Positions 48,311 through 62,220 of a stretch of DNA of 64,000 bases are shown in pieces (position 1 is the first letter of the stretch; each line of letters starts with the position of its first letter). The notes beneath the pieces were generated by a model. That model worked only from the letters and a program-made list of their open reading frames with translations, was not told the DNA's origin and did no database searches. Position numbers and translations under genes: made by a program. The DNA lies in NCBI GenBank assembly GCA_025024175.1, contig QCXZ01000064.1, forward strand, positions 18,166,001 through 18,230,000, written 5' to 3'. The DNA is from Rhyzopertha dominica. Taxonomy: Eukaryota; Arthropoda; Insecta; Coleoptera; Bostrichidae.

Positions 48311-51300
48311 CAGTGGCGTGAAAGCCTTAGAAATAGCAGTTCAGTCAAACGATAACTTTGGTGAACATTTTAGGTAAGCAGCGATTTTATTTTTTTCCTT
48401 CTATTGGAGGACGGTGAATATAAAACTTAGTTTCCAAGACAGAAACCCTGAAAATGTCTTTAATACCCATATTTGAAAAATACACATAAATACGCCAGAT
48501 CTTATTTTGTAGGGCATGTTTTAGCAAATCATTCATGCATAAGACGTTTTCAATTAGAATTCATTCTGAGAATATTTATAGCGTCACAAACAAAACACTG
48601 TCATTCTTATGCATGTTACAGAAATTTTTCACACTCAGGGTTTTTGGAAGAAGGAAATCCATTGTTGATATCTATTTTACGCCAGTACCTCTTCACTTTA
48701 AGAATCATGTAACTCGTTGCCCTCATACTTATGACTTTGTCATGATAATATAGTCAAACTGCAAACGAATGTTCTACTTCATTTGTTTAACTGTTACTTT
48801 TTTCGGGTTTTCTGTACAGCTATTGGTATGTATGCATATTTTCTGGCGTAATAAGTTCTTAAAACAAAAACTTAAAAAAGCTCTGAACAGCCCTATTATA
48901 TAATATGAAACATCGAAACAGAGCCCTCTTGCACGGTCTGCTGTAGTAGAATTGTTGTACGATTTCACGAAACTGGTAGTGGAAAGAATTCGCCAAATTA
49001 AACATTTTATTAGAAGCCGAAGACTATCCTAACCTATCCCTGCGTCAGGAAGTAATAAACAGTGAAGTACACCACTCATCAGTAGGTAAACTTTATTAAA
49101 AAAAAAAACCTTTAATCCTATAAGATCCGATTGATCCATGAACTTCACGAGGACTATCCTGACCGATGCGTATAATCTTAGAAATGCTACGTTTTTTCGA
49201 CGAAACAGATTTTTATTTAAATGGTATAGTCTATCGTCACAAATGGATAGGTACTTTCACTTTTTTGCAATGTGGAAATGTCAAAAAATTAAAAAATAAA
49301 CATCTCATGCAAGAAAAGTCATGTAAAATTCAATTCAGGAACTCGCGCTTAAACAGCCGTTTTGAAGGTCGTGAGCGTCTGATGTCATACCGCATACCAA
49401 GATGTCGTTTCTAGGGTATCCCTAAAATTAAAACTTACACGTGTGATTGCACCGGTCTGCTGTAGTTTGTAATTTTGCAGACACTTAGATACAGACCACA
49501 AAATAAGTGCTTTTGTGCCTTGTTGCATGAAGGCTTCGACAAATACACCACAAGTACAGTTGCCAAGGGAGGATTTAAAGCGTAAAAACAATAGCGGAAG
49601 GCAGCAAGACGTGATATGCTCAAATGAAAGAATGAATTCTGCTATTGCGAATACAATTTTAATGCAGGTTAAGAACAAGGATTTGATTAATAAAAGCTGT
49701 ATAAATCGTTCTGTTTCGTTCGTTTTCCTGCGCATCTATTGCCTATAAAAAAATGAATAAAAAGACTTAGTAGAGGAAGCGATAGATTTAGATGCCCCTT
49801 CAACCAGTAAGTTTGCACTTTGTCAATGATATTTTATCGATCCCGAACAAACATTATTTGCACTTTGCTTCGCCTTCTATAATTAAAAATTCTTGGGTAC
49901 GGTTCAGATGCAAGAAGTAATAGAAGTAATCGAATGAAAAATCGAAGGCATTTTAGAAAAATAATAAAGATCTAGGCATTGAAGTTCGGCCTTCAACGCG
50001 CAGCACACACATACATTGCAATTTAACAGTTGCAGTTCAACATTCAGCAGTATTTTCACCGCTTGTGTATTTTATAAAGATACTTTTACGTCACCCCATC
50101 TAAAAGTGGAAAGCATTATTTCACGCAAGCAGCAACAGTGATACTGATGAGTTGGAGTCAAGTTCATTCGAATCCAAGCACTAGTATAGCTGAATTAAAG
50201 CGTCTGCCATGTTTTATTTATTCCATTACCATAAACAACAAACCCTTATTTGACCATCATAAACCTTTATTAAACTAAATCGCAACTCACAAGCACTTTA
50301 TTGGCAATAAACCATTACATACGCAAAATGGTCGCCATCTTGGTAAGCGAAATGATGTCACGACCAATAAGCGAACCTTTCGGTTGGTCTGACCGTTTAC
50401 CTGGTATTTAAAATGCACTGGTCCTAGCATTGCATTACTAGCAGCAACATGCTGCACCAGCACAGTTTGGTGTAGCGGTACATCGATATCTTGATGACGT
50501 TTATGCCAATAGATTGATACGCCGTTGGGGAGTTGTAGAACGGCCAAACCAGACATTTTGAATTTGTTTTTCTTATATTAATTCTATTGGAGAAAAACGT
50601 TAGATACGTCGTAACAGACTCGTATGTTTCAGACATCTCAAAATAAATCTCTTGAATCTTAAGCTACCTTGTCACATGCGTTTCTTCGAGCTTTTGCAAG
50701 TAACCCTTATTTCANTTCGTTTATCGACNCTCTTCGTGCCGTTATGAAGCACGTTGCAAAAAATCTGAATACCAGCTGCTTGGAGATGAAGGCTTTCTTC
50801 CAAAGGGTTCGCAGTCTCACGAGTATGGCGTACAATAAATTTTATCAAAGCAGATTGTCATTTCAGTTCGCTATTCTCGACGTTAGGTTTTTTTTACACC
50901 CGTGGAACGTTTTATAATATTTCAAAACGGCTCGAGGCGGACACAGACGACGAAATAAAGAAACCGCAACAACGAGATGATTAATTGTACAAAATCGACG
51001 GGGGCGTCCGGAACCACATATTTTATGCTCTTTATAAACCTTTATATCGGAGGCGGCGGAAACGGAGGCTGTAATGTGCCGAAGCATTTAGACAAACGGC
51101 AAATCCTGAGGAACATTTTTATAGTCAATTCAAAGTGTGGAGGATTGCTTTGCGTGGCGCAAATTCATTCTGTTGGTTTTACACCAGTGCGTAGGAGAAA
51201 GTTTGGTATTTGCCATACCGCACATTATAGCAAGGAACGTTCAACTTTTATTTATATGCTGATTTAATGTCCTCTAAAGTACTGCAGTAAAACAAACTGT

Positions 51301-54300
51301 ATCAATATTGTAGGAACGTTAGCTTTCGCGGCCAGTCAGATTGAAATCTCGGTCTTTTTTCGACCGCGTTTTGAAAACATGATAGACGTTTCGCGAGAGA
51401 GATAAATAGGGAGAAGAGATCTGGAGAGTGGCTATAGTTGTGTGCTATACTTTCAAATACCGGGAGGTGATAGCCATCTTCGCCATTTAGGTTGTGTGAC
51501 TGTTGGCTCCCCGGAATTTTCACAAGAACTGACGTTTCGGTTGAGCTCTGAAGATTTTTCGTATTCCCGATCGAACGATGATTGCTATTAAAGGTGGTTC
51601 ATATTTGCACTCTCTACTGATCTACTGTACCATCTAGCTACCTTGTACTGCAGTTTCCATGAAGTTGGCCATCCTCAGTAGGGGCATACGTCTTTACCGC
51701 TTTCGTTTCAGCTTTTATGTTGCTAGTCTGCTTTTCTTACTGCTAACAATGCCTCGCAAATCTGTAAATTATTCATACTCATCCGAGCATCATCTGCCCA
51801 TTGAATTTTGCTTGAACCACAGCATAGGGAAAACAGCAGGCGCACTCCGCCCAAAATCTTAGTGCGCTCGAAGCATCCTAAGTTATGATTCCACCATATT
51901 CTCCGGATGCAGAGCGTCAGTATCGTTCCCACAGCGGTCGAGTAAGCGTCGATATTCCAGGGCCGGATTGTAGAAATTTTATTCGTGGTTCAAGCAAGTC
52001 CACCGTGTAGTGGAATGAATGTGAATATGGAAAGTCGGGGAATTAAATTAAACATTATTTAAACGTACTGTTTTTGACTATTTTATTCTTTTATCCGACT
52101 ACAAATTTTTAAATCCGGACCAGGTCAGGCAATTGGCACGCGAGAATTGTGACATCGGGTACCCATCCCCATTACAACCCCACCATATATTGCAAAACAT
52201 CACTGACTAAGATCAAAGTTCCGCCGTTTGAGTGAGCCTGCTGGTTTCCTTATGCTGTGCTTGAACCATACGTTGGTGAGATGCCTGCCTAGTTGCCACT
52301 GACATGTAACTATTGCTACCGCTACTGCTACTGCTCTACCAGCTTGGTTCCTACGCTAGTGCCAGTACGTTAGAGTGCAACTATGTAGATGCCCGCTAGC
52401 AGTGTTTCTCTTGCGACTTTTGCAACAGATTTCTAATTTGTTGATTTAACAAATCGTAGGGAATGCCACAAATACGAGGTAGCCAGCTTTATGGCTACGA
52501 ATCAAGACACCACGACTAACTGTCAGTTACTATAAAGCTTTTCTATTAGAAATCAATCAACTGCATAAGAAATACAGGGTGATCTGTTAAGGCTGAGCAG
52601 CGGCTGTATCTTGGAAATTAATCGTGCTAGAATACGATTTTCTTTTTTTTTAACAAGTATGTCGAACATATTTTATTTAAAATACTATGAAGTACCTTTG
52701 TTGCTAGGTGGCCCATTTATATATCATATATATATTTATATATCAAAGGATCGTTGCTTTCCTCAAAAAGTTGTACATATTTATCTAAGAATGTGCATCC
52801 TAAAAAGCTCAACGAAGTACAGGTAATAAAAATGGATAAATAAAAAAATAAAATTTTGTATCGGAACCCGAACAAATGGTTAAATAAAATCTATTTTATG
52901 CAGCTTTTTGAAACAAAGGAACACTTAACTCATGCACATCGATAGTACCAGAAAAAAGTAGTCGCAACTAAATGTAAAAAAAATAATTTATAATCTGCAG
53001 TTAGTTAATGAACGGATTAGGTTTACCAACACGAAATGATTGTCGAAATTGCAGCAAATATGTGCGATTAAAATTGTTCAGATGAAAATGCACACGACCA
53101 GGATGCACGTCTGGTGTCTACTTGTCGCCACTGCATTTCCATATCATGAATAAAAGATCTATAACACCGTATGTCTTTAGCGCGTTTATTTTAATAACGT
53201 AATAACTGTATCCCGATTTTATGTACTACATTTTGTATTTACCAGATTGTCTACTAATTTCTATTCCTTGTCAAGTAACTGGATACTGGAGGTTTACAAC
53301 ACAACCTGAAAGTGTAGGCGGGCTGCCGCGCAAAAAATAACTAATGTCATGTAGATATATTTAAAGTCATAAGATCTGTATAAATGCATTTGATATTGTG
53401 TTTTCAGTCCTTTGCTTCTTTATCGCACAAGTGATTTAAAACATAAATTAGGCATACTAGGTCCACTAGGAAATACAAAAAGAATACTTTCATTCCATAT
53501 CCTCAGGCAGTGTAGGTACAGTACCATGATGTGTATTAATAGTTTAAAAATAAGCGTTTAATGTTTATGTTAGGACTCCGTTTAAAGGGCTTAATCAGAA
53601 TCGCTACTTTACCACAGAGCACAGCAGAAGAGAGCATAAATTAGGATTGGTTTTGTGTAGCAGCGGAAACATAAACGGGTGTCAGCGATGTTGGTATTGC
53701 ATTACGATCGATATGGTGTTTGCATATTACATAATGCGATAATCGGTAATCGCGTTGTTCGCGTACGTTCTTTCAGAATAAGTGGTTTACCTCGCTCCTG
53801 CTGCTCCATTTCCATGCATGATGTAATAAAACCCTATTTAGACGACGCCCTATAGGTTTTTGTTTTCGAGATAGTGGGTGCGTCAGATGTGAAAATTTCT
53901 CCCACCCTTCGCCGAAAACGGTAAATTTTTAATGCAAATATATTTCAGAGGCGCTGGAAAAGGGTGGGATATGCCGTAGCATGTACGAGCTTTCCGGATT
54001 AGGTGGTGCATAGGAAAGGAAGAACACTCAGAGGCTTCTCCTATAGAGGGCGAGTTCTTAGTGCGAAGTCGGTCCATAGCGGCTCAAATACATAAAATCT
54101 AGAAATTGCTGATGTGCCAGGTCATTAATTTTGCCTGTAGTTATTACGTAAGTACTAGAGAATATAGGTCTCCTACCGCCTACAAAAGATATTAAACACC
54201 TGGGTATTGACCATATCTATTACGGTTTCTTTGAAAAGATCTTTCCGTTTATAAAATACTATTGTCACTAAAACTTTAAATCAAATTTAAATGGTAATAT

Positions 54301-57237
54301 GCTTGAATGTTCTTACATCTAGCGCTAGATTTAATGTCTTGTGATTTTCTTCTTGAAATCATTTGACGGCTGTACTTATGAAGTACCATGACGTAAATCA
54401 TTTCTTCAACTATATCACTCAAGTTGGCTGAATCAAGTTGTTTCAGTTAAAGTTCTACGAAATTTAAAAACTTGTTGGATGTTACTCCATTATAATACTA
54501 ATCTTAGCACCTTAGAGAACTTATTGTCTTATAGGATATTTTTTTTCACAAAAAAGCTTTCGTAAAAGACTGAAAAAGAAGTATCACAAACTAAAATTGA
54601 AATTGAAAGTACTATACAGGAATATGATAAAATTGGGCACTATAAAAGCATTAGGTACATAGTAAGAATATTTAATTTTCAAGTGCTGAACAGAGACAGA
54701 GAAAGATAATCTTACCTGCAATTAATAAAACAATCTACAGAATTTCATAGAAATTCTAGTAGCTTTAACAGGGATAATGGAAATTGCAAATGGTGTTATA
54801 TTTGTAAGAAATCCTGTAGTCTTTCTTCTCGAAAAGAGCATTTGCTATTATGATATAACTTTTCACAACTCAGTGCAAAAGACGGAACCCGATAGTTTGA
54901 AATATGAGTGCTGTCGTATATAGGTGTTGGATTAATGACAGCGTATTAGTTTCATAGTTTTAATGCTGAAACCATTCACTATCGTACAATCTGTACACCT
55001 AGTGGTTATATATTTTTCAATTCATAAGTTTGCCATGCAAGCACGTTATTTTTATGACATCTTGCTTCCTTACTGATTCATTTACGTTTAAAAAAAATTG
55101 TTTGGTTTTGTATAAAATATGACATTTTTTTAAGGTTATCTTTGACAAAAGTTACACGAGTACCTCGTTAAAACGTCATCCCGTCAGGCTAAAATTTTTT
55201 GTCAGCATTTAGATTAGTGATAGCTTTTCTTCTAAATAAAGGTATTGGTTTCAAGCAACAGACTTGCTTCAAAGCTATTTAAGCGATTCAAGATGTTTCA
55301 CAATGAGTACACCTTCGAAGGCATTCAGCTTTTTAAGGTCATCTCTGCTTGTTAAGATTACGTCATCCAACATGGCTTCCAGGGGGCACCCAGCGCGCGC
55401 ATGGGACGCCCTACGAAACCGTGGAAAGGGACGCGTGGCTGATAGAGTTGGGTCGTTCATGACCGAGTCGTTCAAATTGAATGTTTTTTTGGTTGTTTGA
55501 TTCGGCTCACAGCTAATGGATCAGCGTCGTCCGTGCGTCGGTCATGGTTGACGGTTAGCTGGCTGGCTACTATTACGGGACAGATGTTGCAACTGTCAGC
55601 TGTCTTTAAGCAGGTCTAACAACTCAGTAACTCGTTATCGGTAATGACTCTTGAATGATCCGAATCTATGCGATTGATTGAACGATTTTAATGGAATCGA
55701 ATGTCCGAGCTCTAGTGACTGACGTTGGCATTAAATAATGAGGTTACTACGACAGCGCGTTAGACGCTGCATCGTTTTGACAGGTGCCCCCGGGAGCCAC
55801 TTCGAGAGTCACGTGTTCTAAAATGCCTAATTACTCAAGTTTACCTTCGTTCACAGTTTTGATATTGTTAAAAAAGGGCATTAGGCCCAAATATAGCAAT
55901 AATGCAAAAAAACGTAACACTCCACCCACCAGAAATATATGGAGCCTAATATTTTATATGAGACTTATGCATCTTTATGTCCGATCGTATTAAAAAATGA
56001 AGGATACGAACTATGCACAGTATATAACTTCGCTTTTGTTCTACGCATTTTTGCTATGTATAAAAGGTAAAAGCGTAGCCGGGCTACATCAAACTGTGTA
56101 CGCTCTTACGCGTGTGGGTGACCCCTCGTGCTGCAGACTGATTTGAGGTTAATTCCGGACATTCGCATATCCATACACCGAAGTCCCTTTTATCATCGCC
56201 TCCGCATTACAGCTCCGCTTAGCAATAATTCACATTGATTTGCCGTGTTTGAGCTAATGTATTGCCAATTAGACGTATCTCGCGCTATACGACCATTGAC
56301 ACCACATATCTACCTATCTCTTAGACATATGATTTGCACTGCTGTTGATTTAGGGAACATGGTTGCAATTTTCTAGAAATGGTGGATATATAATATACGG
56401 TAACACAAAAACTGCACGATCTGATTTTCCTGCGTAAACAGCCGTTTGACTGCAACTTTTTGTCCTAAAAGAGTATCTAAAAAATAAATAATATAATATA
56501 AAAATATAATTTCATATGAACAAAATTATAATAATTTTGATTACCTCGAAATTATTAGTAACAAACACCCTAACCAACACTAAAATAATGTTCTAGGGTG
56601 TTTCCAAGTAAGGTGCTAAAAGATCTATCTAATGAAGTCATCTAAAAATAACAACCAGAGAACTGAAAGTTATAGCAGCGCCGCGTATGCACATAGTACC
56701 AAGGTTGTGTCATCTACCCACACTATTCCAGACGTTTGAAACCCTGGAACCTAATTTCCTTTATTTTAGTTTGGCGCCTTATTAAATCCCTCTACTCATT
56801 ATTTTTATAATTAGAATTATAATTGTTTTTTATTTCGACCATGCTCATAAAATAATCTGCACTAAAGCAATCTTATTTGAGAAGCTATAATATGTAGTAT
56901 AACAATCAAGATCGCTGTCAAATAGCCTGAGGAAAGATGAGTTTCTCTTTCTAAGGAAAAAATAATTGAAGATTATTTATTTATCTAAACTTACAAATAC
57001 CCAACAGTACAAACCAATTAAAGGACAGGAAATAGCCACATGACAAAACACATAAACAAAATCAAAACATCAAAACTTAATGTATTTAAACAAAAGCTTC
57101 ATGCAGAAAGACAGCAAAAAATGTACAAGAGACCAACTTAATTAAGTCAGAAAGATACAAAAGCAATAATGACTCAGCTCAACAAAAAAATTATTTGATG
57201 CATCAAGGGTGGAGTGCAAAATATATATATACTGTCA
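48311..57237. other. Long intergenic stretch, no genes recognised
   Basis: Mostly AT-rich DNA with many short open frames on both strands that I judge to be chance. A possible transposon end (TACAGGGTGATCTG) lies at 52576. GC-richer blocks occur at about 50980-51090 and 55360-55580. Ns at 50715 and 50729 interrupt one short frame. Nothing here supports a gene, RNA gene or intact element. Confidence 0.4.
52576..52625 (+). repeat. Possible solitary transposon terminal repeat
   Basis: TACAGGGTGATCTGTTAAGG has the same TACAGGGT start as the ends at 18341 and 35774 but diverges after that. No transposase follows. Weak call based on the first eight bases and the habit of this class of element. Confidence 0.25.
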
Positions 57238-57846
57238 TTAATGTGATAGTAATACTGGCACATAGTATACACGAGGAAAACAAAAAATTCGCAGACAATC
57301 CAGTCGATTTAATAAACTGGTATCGTCAATTTTGCCGTTGATTACCTTAAATAAGAGTACGATTAAAAGATAATTACCGCGTTCACCTAATCTTATAAAT
57401 GAATGTTGCTTCATTGTGCCGAGTACCAATGGGAGCTTTGGAAATCGTTTTTGAACAAATTCGAGGTTGCTTGCGTAAACCAAATACAATGAAGACGATA
57501 CCACGCAAACATATTTTAATTTAGATCTCACAAAACAGTGATAGACAAATTTTAATGTTTGAATATCGGTAAAACTTTTACGAGAACGTACAATGAATCT
57601 ACACATACTGAATGTTTGTGCAATGATTATCGATGTGGCTAACAAAAGACAATGATCAAATATTACACACAGATCAGTCACAGTATCGGGCTTTGAAAAA
57701 CATGCACCATTCAAATGATAGTCACGCAATATGCGCTTAGCTTTTAAAGTAAATACCATCACGCCGTATTTATTAATATTAAGTGTATGATTGTTGCTCT
57801 GACACCAACTAAGTAAGTAAGCAATCAAACCCCGTTCAAACAACAA
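57238..57846 (-). mobile_element. LINE polyprotein fragment, C-terminal to the RT core (Jockey-like)
   Basis: A 202-codon open frame on the minus strand. It starts after the YADD box: LLSWCQSNNHTLNINKYGVM corresponds to the conserved WxxxNxLxLNxxKCxVM segment, then RDYHLNGACF, VTDLCVIFDHCL (normally VxDLGVxFDxxL), SMCRFIVRSRKSFTDI, then HCFVRSKLKYVCVV (normally VRSxLEYAS) and LEFVQKRF. The length of open frame is notable for an old fragment, but several key positions are changed and there is no catalytic core. The residue order is clear enough for a confident family call. Confidence 0.75.
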
Positions 57847-59880
57847 AATTGAATTCGCGCTCTTTTTTTTGGGATAGAGAGGAAAGAACTAAAACTTCAA
57901 TCTGACTCTGACCACGAAAGCAAAACGGCACCGGGTTTTCTTTTCAATTCCTAAGCTTTTAACCAATAAAAGAAAAATCGGACAACTATTACGAACTGGT
58001 AACTAAACCATGTTCACACTTCATTGTAGCTAAATTTTTAAACTTCTATACAATGCATTCTAGCAATAACTTCATCGATTTAATTTTAGTGGTAACTACT
58101 TCCCTAAATGCAACTAACATATTTTTAATAAATGCTGGCGTTTCTCTCCCCTGAAATTTTCGACATTTTCTGTTCTGTTCATACCTGTCGGACTTCCTTA
58201 TTGGAACTGTAACTGAAAAAGTCGTAACTAGCGTATTTATTTGTAACAATTTCTTTAAAACTTACCTGTTTGTTGTATTCAAATAATAATTATTATTACT
58301 TACCTGTCGGTTCCTCAATAATTGCACCAATACTGTTATAATTTATAATAGACGATAATAAACCAACAAAAATTACAAATGGCAAACTTTAATAGATGAG
58401 GAAGAAACAAATAAACCGGTCATTATAGATATGTCATGCAGTTAGTCCAAGTCCCCAAGAAGGTCTTACAGATCTCTACCACAATTTAGTTTTCCCGGTA
58501 GGATATAATGACCAGAGACGCCGCACGACTTAGAGCTTATCTCCCTTATAGTGGTTATTTATTATCTGAAAAGAATGTTGATAAACAAGCTTCGTTGCTG
58601 GTTATGTTTCAGAAACGGTCGACTTCAAGTGTCCTGAATGGAAAGCATCTAGTATTATAGCGGCAGAATAGTGCACTACCCAAAAAAGGTGGCAGTCAGT
58701 GGGCGCTTCCCACTTTCGTGTACGCATCGCCATAAATGAGTTCAGGCGACAACTGTTTTATTATAAAAACATACAAAGAACGCTAGAAAACGATAAGGTA
58801 GGTATTTTGTTGGTCTGTAGCTACTATTCTAAAGCTAAATCACAAAAGCATATTAGTTTTTATTACTTTCCTATTAAAGGCAGCGTAGTGGATTTATTGA
58901 CTAACAAGCCCGGCTATTCATAACAACTTGATTTATGCACCGGTACCGGCTGAATTGAAATACCACAAACGGGAGAAATTGCCCCTTTCCACTGAAGAAT
59001 TACCTAGAAGTTAAAGCAGCAAGATACTGAAGCCCTACTATTTTTGTATCGACCTTAATATAAAACAGATATTTATAATGAACACTACTGTTACAAGAAC
59101 TCTTCCGCACTCAATTTCTTTGTAACATTCAATTAAATTATCTCAAAGATGTACAAAACTATTGGAAATCATAGAACAATTAATTACATCTTCCTACGTT
59201 TATAGAAATTAGCAAATTAGATATAAGGTGTATTAAATTTTTTTTAATAAAAACACAATATTATTTATATTGTATTTTCAATGTTGTTAGGATAAATATC
59301 TCCACAGACATGTAAAACAATAAATCGTTCACATGTTGGCTACGCTAACCAAAGTTGTAGGTTCCGTGATTTTAGCAAAAAAAGCACATTCCATAAAGGC
59401 GTTTTTTTTTTAACAAAGCTATATTATCTCATACCAAGACGCTTTTATGAATGACAAGGGATTCTTGGTCGACTATTTGTTTATGATGCTTCACATACAA
59501 CCATTTTTATACAGCTGATGTTCTCTTTATAAAATATACAATTAACATGTAATATTGTTACGATCAGAGCGCGACTACATTTCATGCATATATGCTGATA
59601 TGCCCGTTTTTAATTTTCAAGCTACCCTGCAGTTTATTTAACCTGTCCGTCAAAGCAGATATATGCAGAAACAGACTAGAAACTGAAAATATCAGAAACA
59701 GTTAAAAAAATATCGTAGGTTATTGTATGTATACTAGCATTCATTTTACTAGCTTGCTAAACCTTTACAACCACACACAAGAACACCTTCAGCTTACTGC
59801 ATATCTGCACCTGCAGGCAACAGTTGACTGCTTTCTGCGCGACCAGCTGATCGCTCGAGCGCGCTAAAATATTAATTTGA
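57847..59880. other. Intergenic sequence, nothing recognised
   Basis: A 74-codon frame at 58699-58923 (ends PIKGSVVDLLTNKPGYS) is unassigned. The rest is AT-rich. The LINE fragment on the minus strand may continue upstream from 57846, but I could not read its RT core. Confidence 0.4.
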
Positions 59881-59940
59881 ATCGCCAATAGTCCCAATGC
59901 AGACAACATGGCACAGGTCGGGAATAATAATTTTTGATGA

Positions 59941-60352
59941 TACTATGCCATCTAATGGTCACCTACCTGTCTCTTATGAGAACCTGAACTTTGAACGGTT
60001 ACCACCTTGTAGTGGGTAGAGGTCCCCAAGAACGGTGTCTGCAGATCGTGCAAATTGCAGCATGATAGCAAAATAGGCCTACGCCATGTTAAGTGCATCA
60101 GAACAACCTTTGGACAAATATTTCTGCTTATAAAACCTCCTCGGTGCCGCTATAGTCCCAATTGTAAGCGTTGTGCATGCGAGAATAATAATAGCAATCA
60201 ACATGGCATAGGCTTATTTTGCTATCATGCTGGGTCGTTGGATACCTTTGTCGGTATAAAACGTCCACTACAAAGTGGGCTACCGTTCAGGATACAGGTT
60301 CTCAACAGACACGTGTGGGTTGTACTGTTAGCTACCACTAAGATGGCATAGT
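59941..60352. repeat. Family B large inverted repeat (150-bp arms)
   Basis: The left arm 59941-60090 is the reverse complement, with mismatches and small indels, of the right arm 60200-60352. Best-conserved parts are CAGCATGATAGCAAAATA (60058-60075) against TATTTTGCTATCATGCTG (60215-60232), and TATGCCATCT against AGATGGCATAG at the outer ends. A sequence containing AGTCCCAAT and GAATAATAAT occurs both left of the left arm (59885-59930) and in the spacer (60140-60190) in direct orientation. This could be a foldback element or two inverted copies of one repeat. Confidence 0.7.
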
Positions 60353-60593
60353 GTCGCCCACAATTATTATTGTCGGATATAGGGATAAATTGGTGTGTAC
60401 AGCTTATCGACATAAAGCTGACCATTGGTATTTTCAAGGGAGAATGGACCTACAGTAAGATCACCTAATATTAAGTTTTTTTTTCTGGTTTCTGAGTGTG
60501 TACATTCCACCTCAAATGAAAATCAACAGGGATACAATATCTGCAGCTATGCTGATTAACATGGCCATTTAAGAAAAATATAGACTTAGTGAC

Positions 60594-60803
60594 GTGTGCG
60601 ACGTGCCTACTTCAGTAGCAGCTGATGGTCCAGTGGACATACCCTGCAGTACTTCAAGTCAAGCACCGCCCAGTGATGGAGTAACGCGATCACCAAGGCC
60701 GACGCGAAATAGACGTCCGCCAACATATTTGGGAGATTATGTCAAAAGTTTGAGTATGTTTTGGCAGTCAGTTCGATATTCTGTTGTTCTGTCAAATAGT
60801 TAA
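60594..60803 (+). pseudogene. Possible C-terminal tail of an LTR-retrotransposon polyprotein
   Basis: A 69-codon frame, proline/serine-rich, with RPTRNRRPPTYLGDYV near residue 36. Gypsy-type polyproteins often end with a basic RxxRxRRPPxxLxDYV motif, which suggests an old tail fragment. No integrase core, primer site or LTR was found next to it. The assignment rests on one short motif and could be wrong. Confidence 0.35.
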
Positions 60804-62072
60804 GCACAAGTTGGTGCAATGTATTACTGTATTTTTTTATTAATATTGTATTTATTGATTAATAAATGTTGAAGATTGTGTTAAATACATAACAAGTAGC
60901 TCCATCGTCAACAACTCGGACTAGTTAAACCGATTGAGGCTCTTGAAATTTTTCCGTAAGTTCCAAAACATATCTGTTAGATGCAATTCACTGCTGCGCT
61001 TCTGGTATTTCCAATATATACATAAATTCAAACTACTGCTTACTTTCCGTCTAATCTCGTAACACATACTCTAACTTTCCCACATCCCTGTTGTGTCCAA
61101 TGTATGTTAAGAATTATTAACTACGGCACATTTACCGCTGTACCTACATATTTTCTCGATTATGCAAAAAGCTCAAATTGCCCACAGGAGCTTCTTGATG
61201 CGCTTGACGAATTCATGGCACCGTGAAATGAAAACTGAACACTCCAACTTGCGTAATACACTTGAATATTCAAACTCCACAATACGGCAAACGCAACCGG
61301 TAGTATGGGAGAGCTCGCTAACTCTTAATCTGCCATACTCTGTGGAAAATATACGTACTTCCTTCACGGGCACGACGATAGGATTAAACTTGATTGAAAC
61401 TGGAGGCGAAACTTGCATTTTCTCGGCGCCGTATGGTTCGCTGGTCCCATTTAATTAATTAAACCTCATTAAAATTTAATTTGGAAGTTGTCTAAATCAG
61501 TCTAGCATATATGCCAACATATTTCACGACTTTCAGCAAACAGGAGTTTCATGAAGTTGCGAGGGTTGTCAGGTTGCGAGAATTATTATTGGTCTTGCCT
61601 CGCATGCAAATGCTGTTTGCTGAAAACTAACGTGTTCCGTTTTCTCCCAAAGATATTTTATAGTTTAAAACTGGAAAAATTTGGCTTTAAAAATTCGGTT
61701 AGGAAATCTACTGGGCACTGAATGTTGATTCGCATAAATAAGAGGTATGACTAATGTTATTTAATTACCCTCATATCGCATACATACTATTATCTGATTA
61801 GACGTTTAACATTTGCAAGGTTAACATCCTGTTTCATATATAAGTCTACTTACTTTTTACTTCTATAAATGGCGTCATTGATAGTTAGTGTTCCAAAATT
61901 ACACACAATTCACTAAATTTGTTTGTATATAATGTTTCTCTATATATATGGATTTTAAATTTATGGCCCTGGAAAACTTAAAAGAATAAACATATTTTAC
62001 CAATATTTCTGAAATTTTTAATCACAAAAAATACACTGCTAATTTAGCAAGTTTATTGCAGTCATACGATTT
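60804..62072. other. Intergenic sequence, nothing recognised
   Basis: A 98-codon frame (61162-61458) on the plus strand has no recognisable motif and is overlapped on the other strand by an 81-codon frame. The rest is AT-rich. Confidence 0.4.
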
Positions 62073-62086
62073 ATAATTTTATTTAT

Positions 62087-62134
62087 CTGCAGTTGGTTGC
62101 GGTGCAGGCAGCACAGCATAGACATGCATTTTAA
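62087..62134 (+). repeat. Family A retroposon, 5'-truncated copy (A-4)
   Basis: Only the last 48 bases of the family remain, from CTGCAGTTGGTTGCGG to the ACATGCATTTTAA end. It is flanked by TATAATTTTATTTAT (62072-62086) and TATAATTTTGTTTAT (62135-62149), a 15-bp duplication with one mismatch. Truncation at the 5' side together with a flanking duplication is the hallmark of target-primed reverse transcription. Confidence 0.75.
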
Positions 62135-62220
62135 TATAATTTTGTTTATAAACCTCAAAAATAGATTGCAATATTCGGTTTCTCTAGTAACATCGTTAAT
62201 TGAATTGTTATGATGTAGTC

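Noticed and set aside
48535..48753. Overlapping plus-strand frames near 48.5 kb
   Set aside because: Two frames overlap in different phases with no domain, typical of chance frames.
50286..50640. A possible retroelement frame on the minus strand
   Set aside because: 89- and 70-codon overlapping frames without any motif I recognise.
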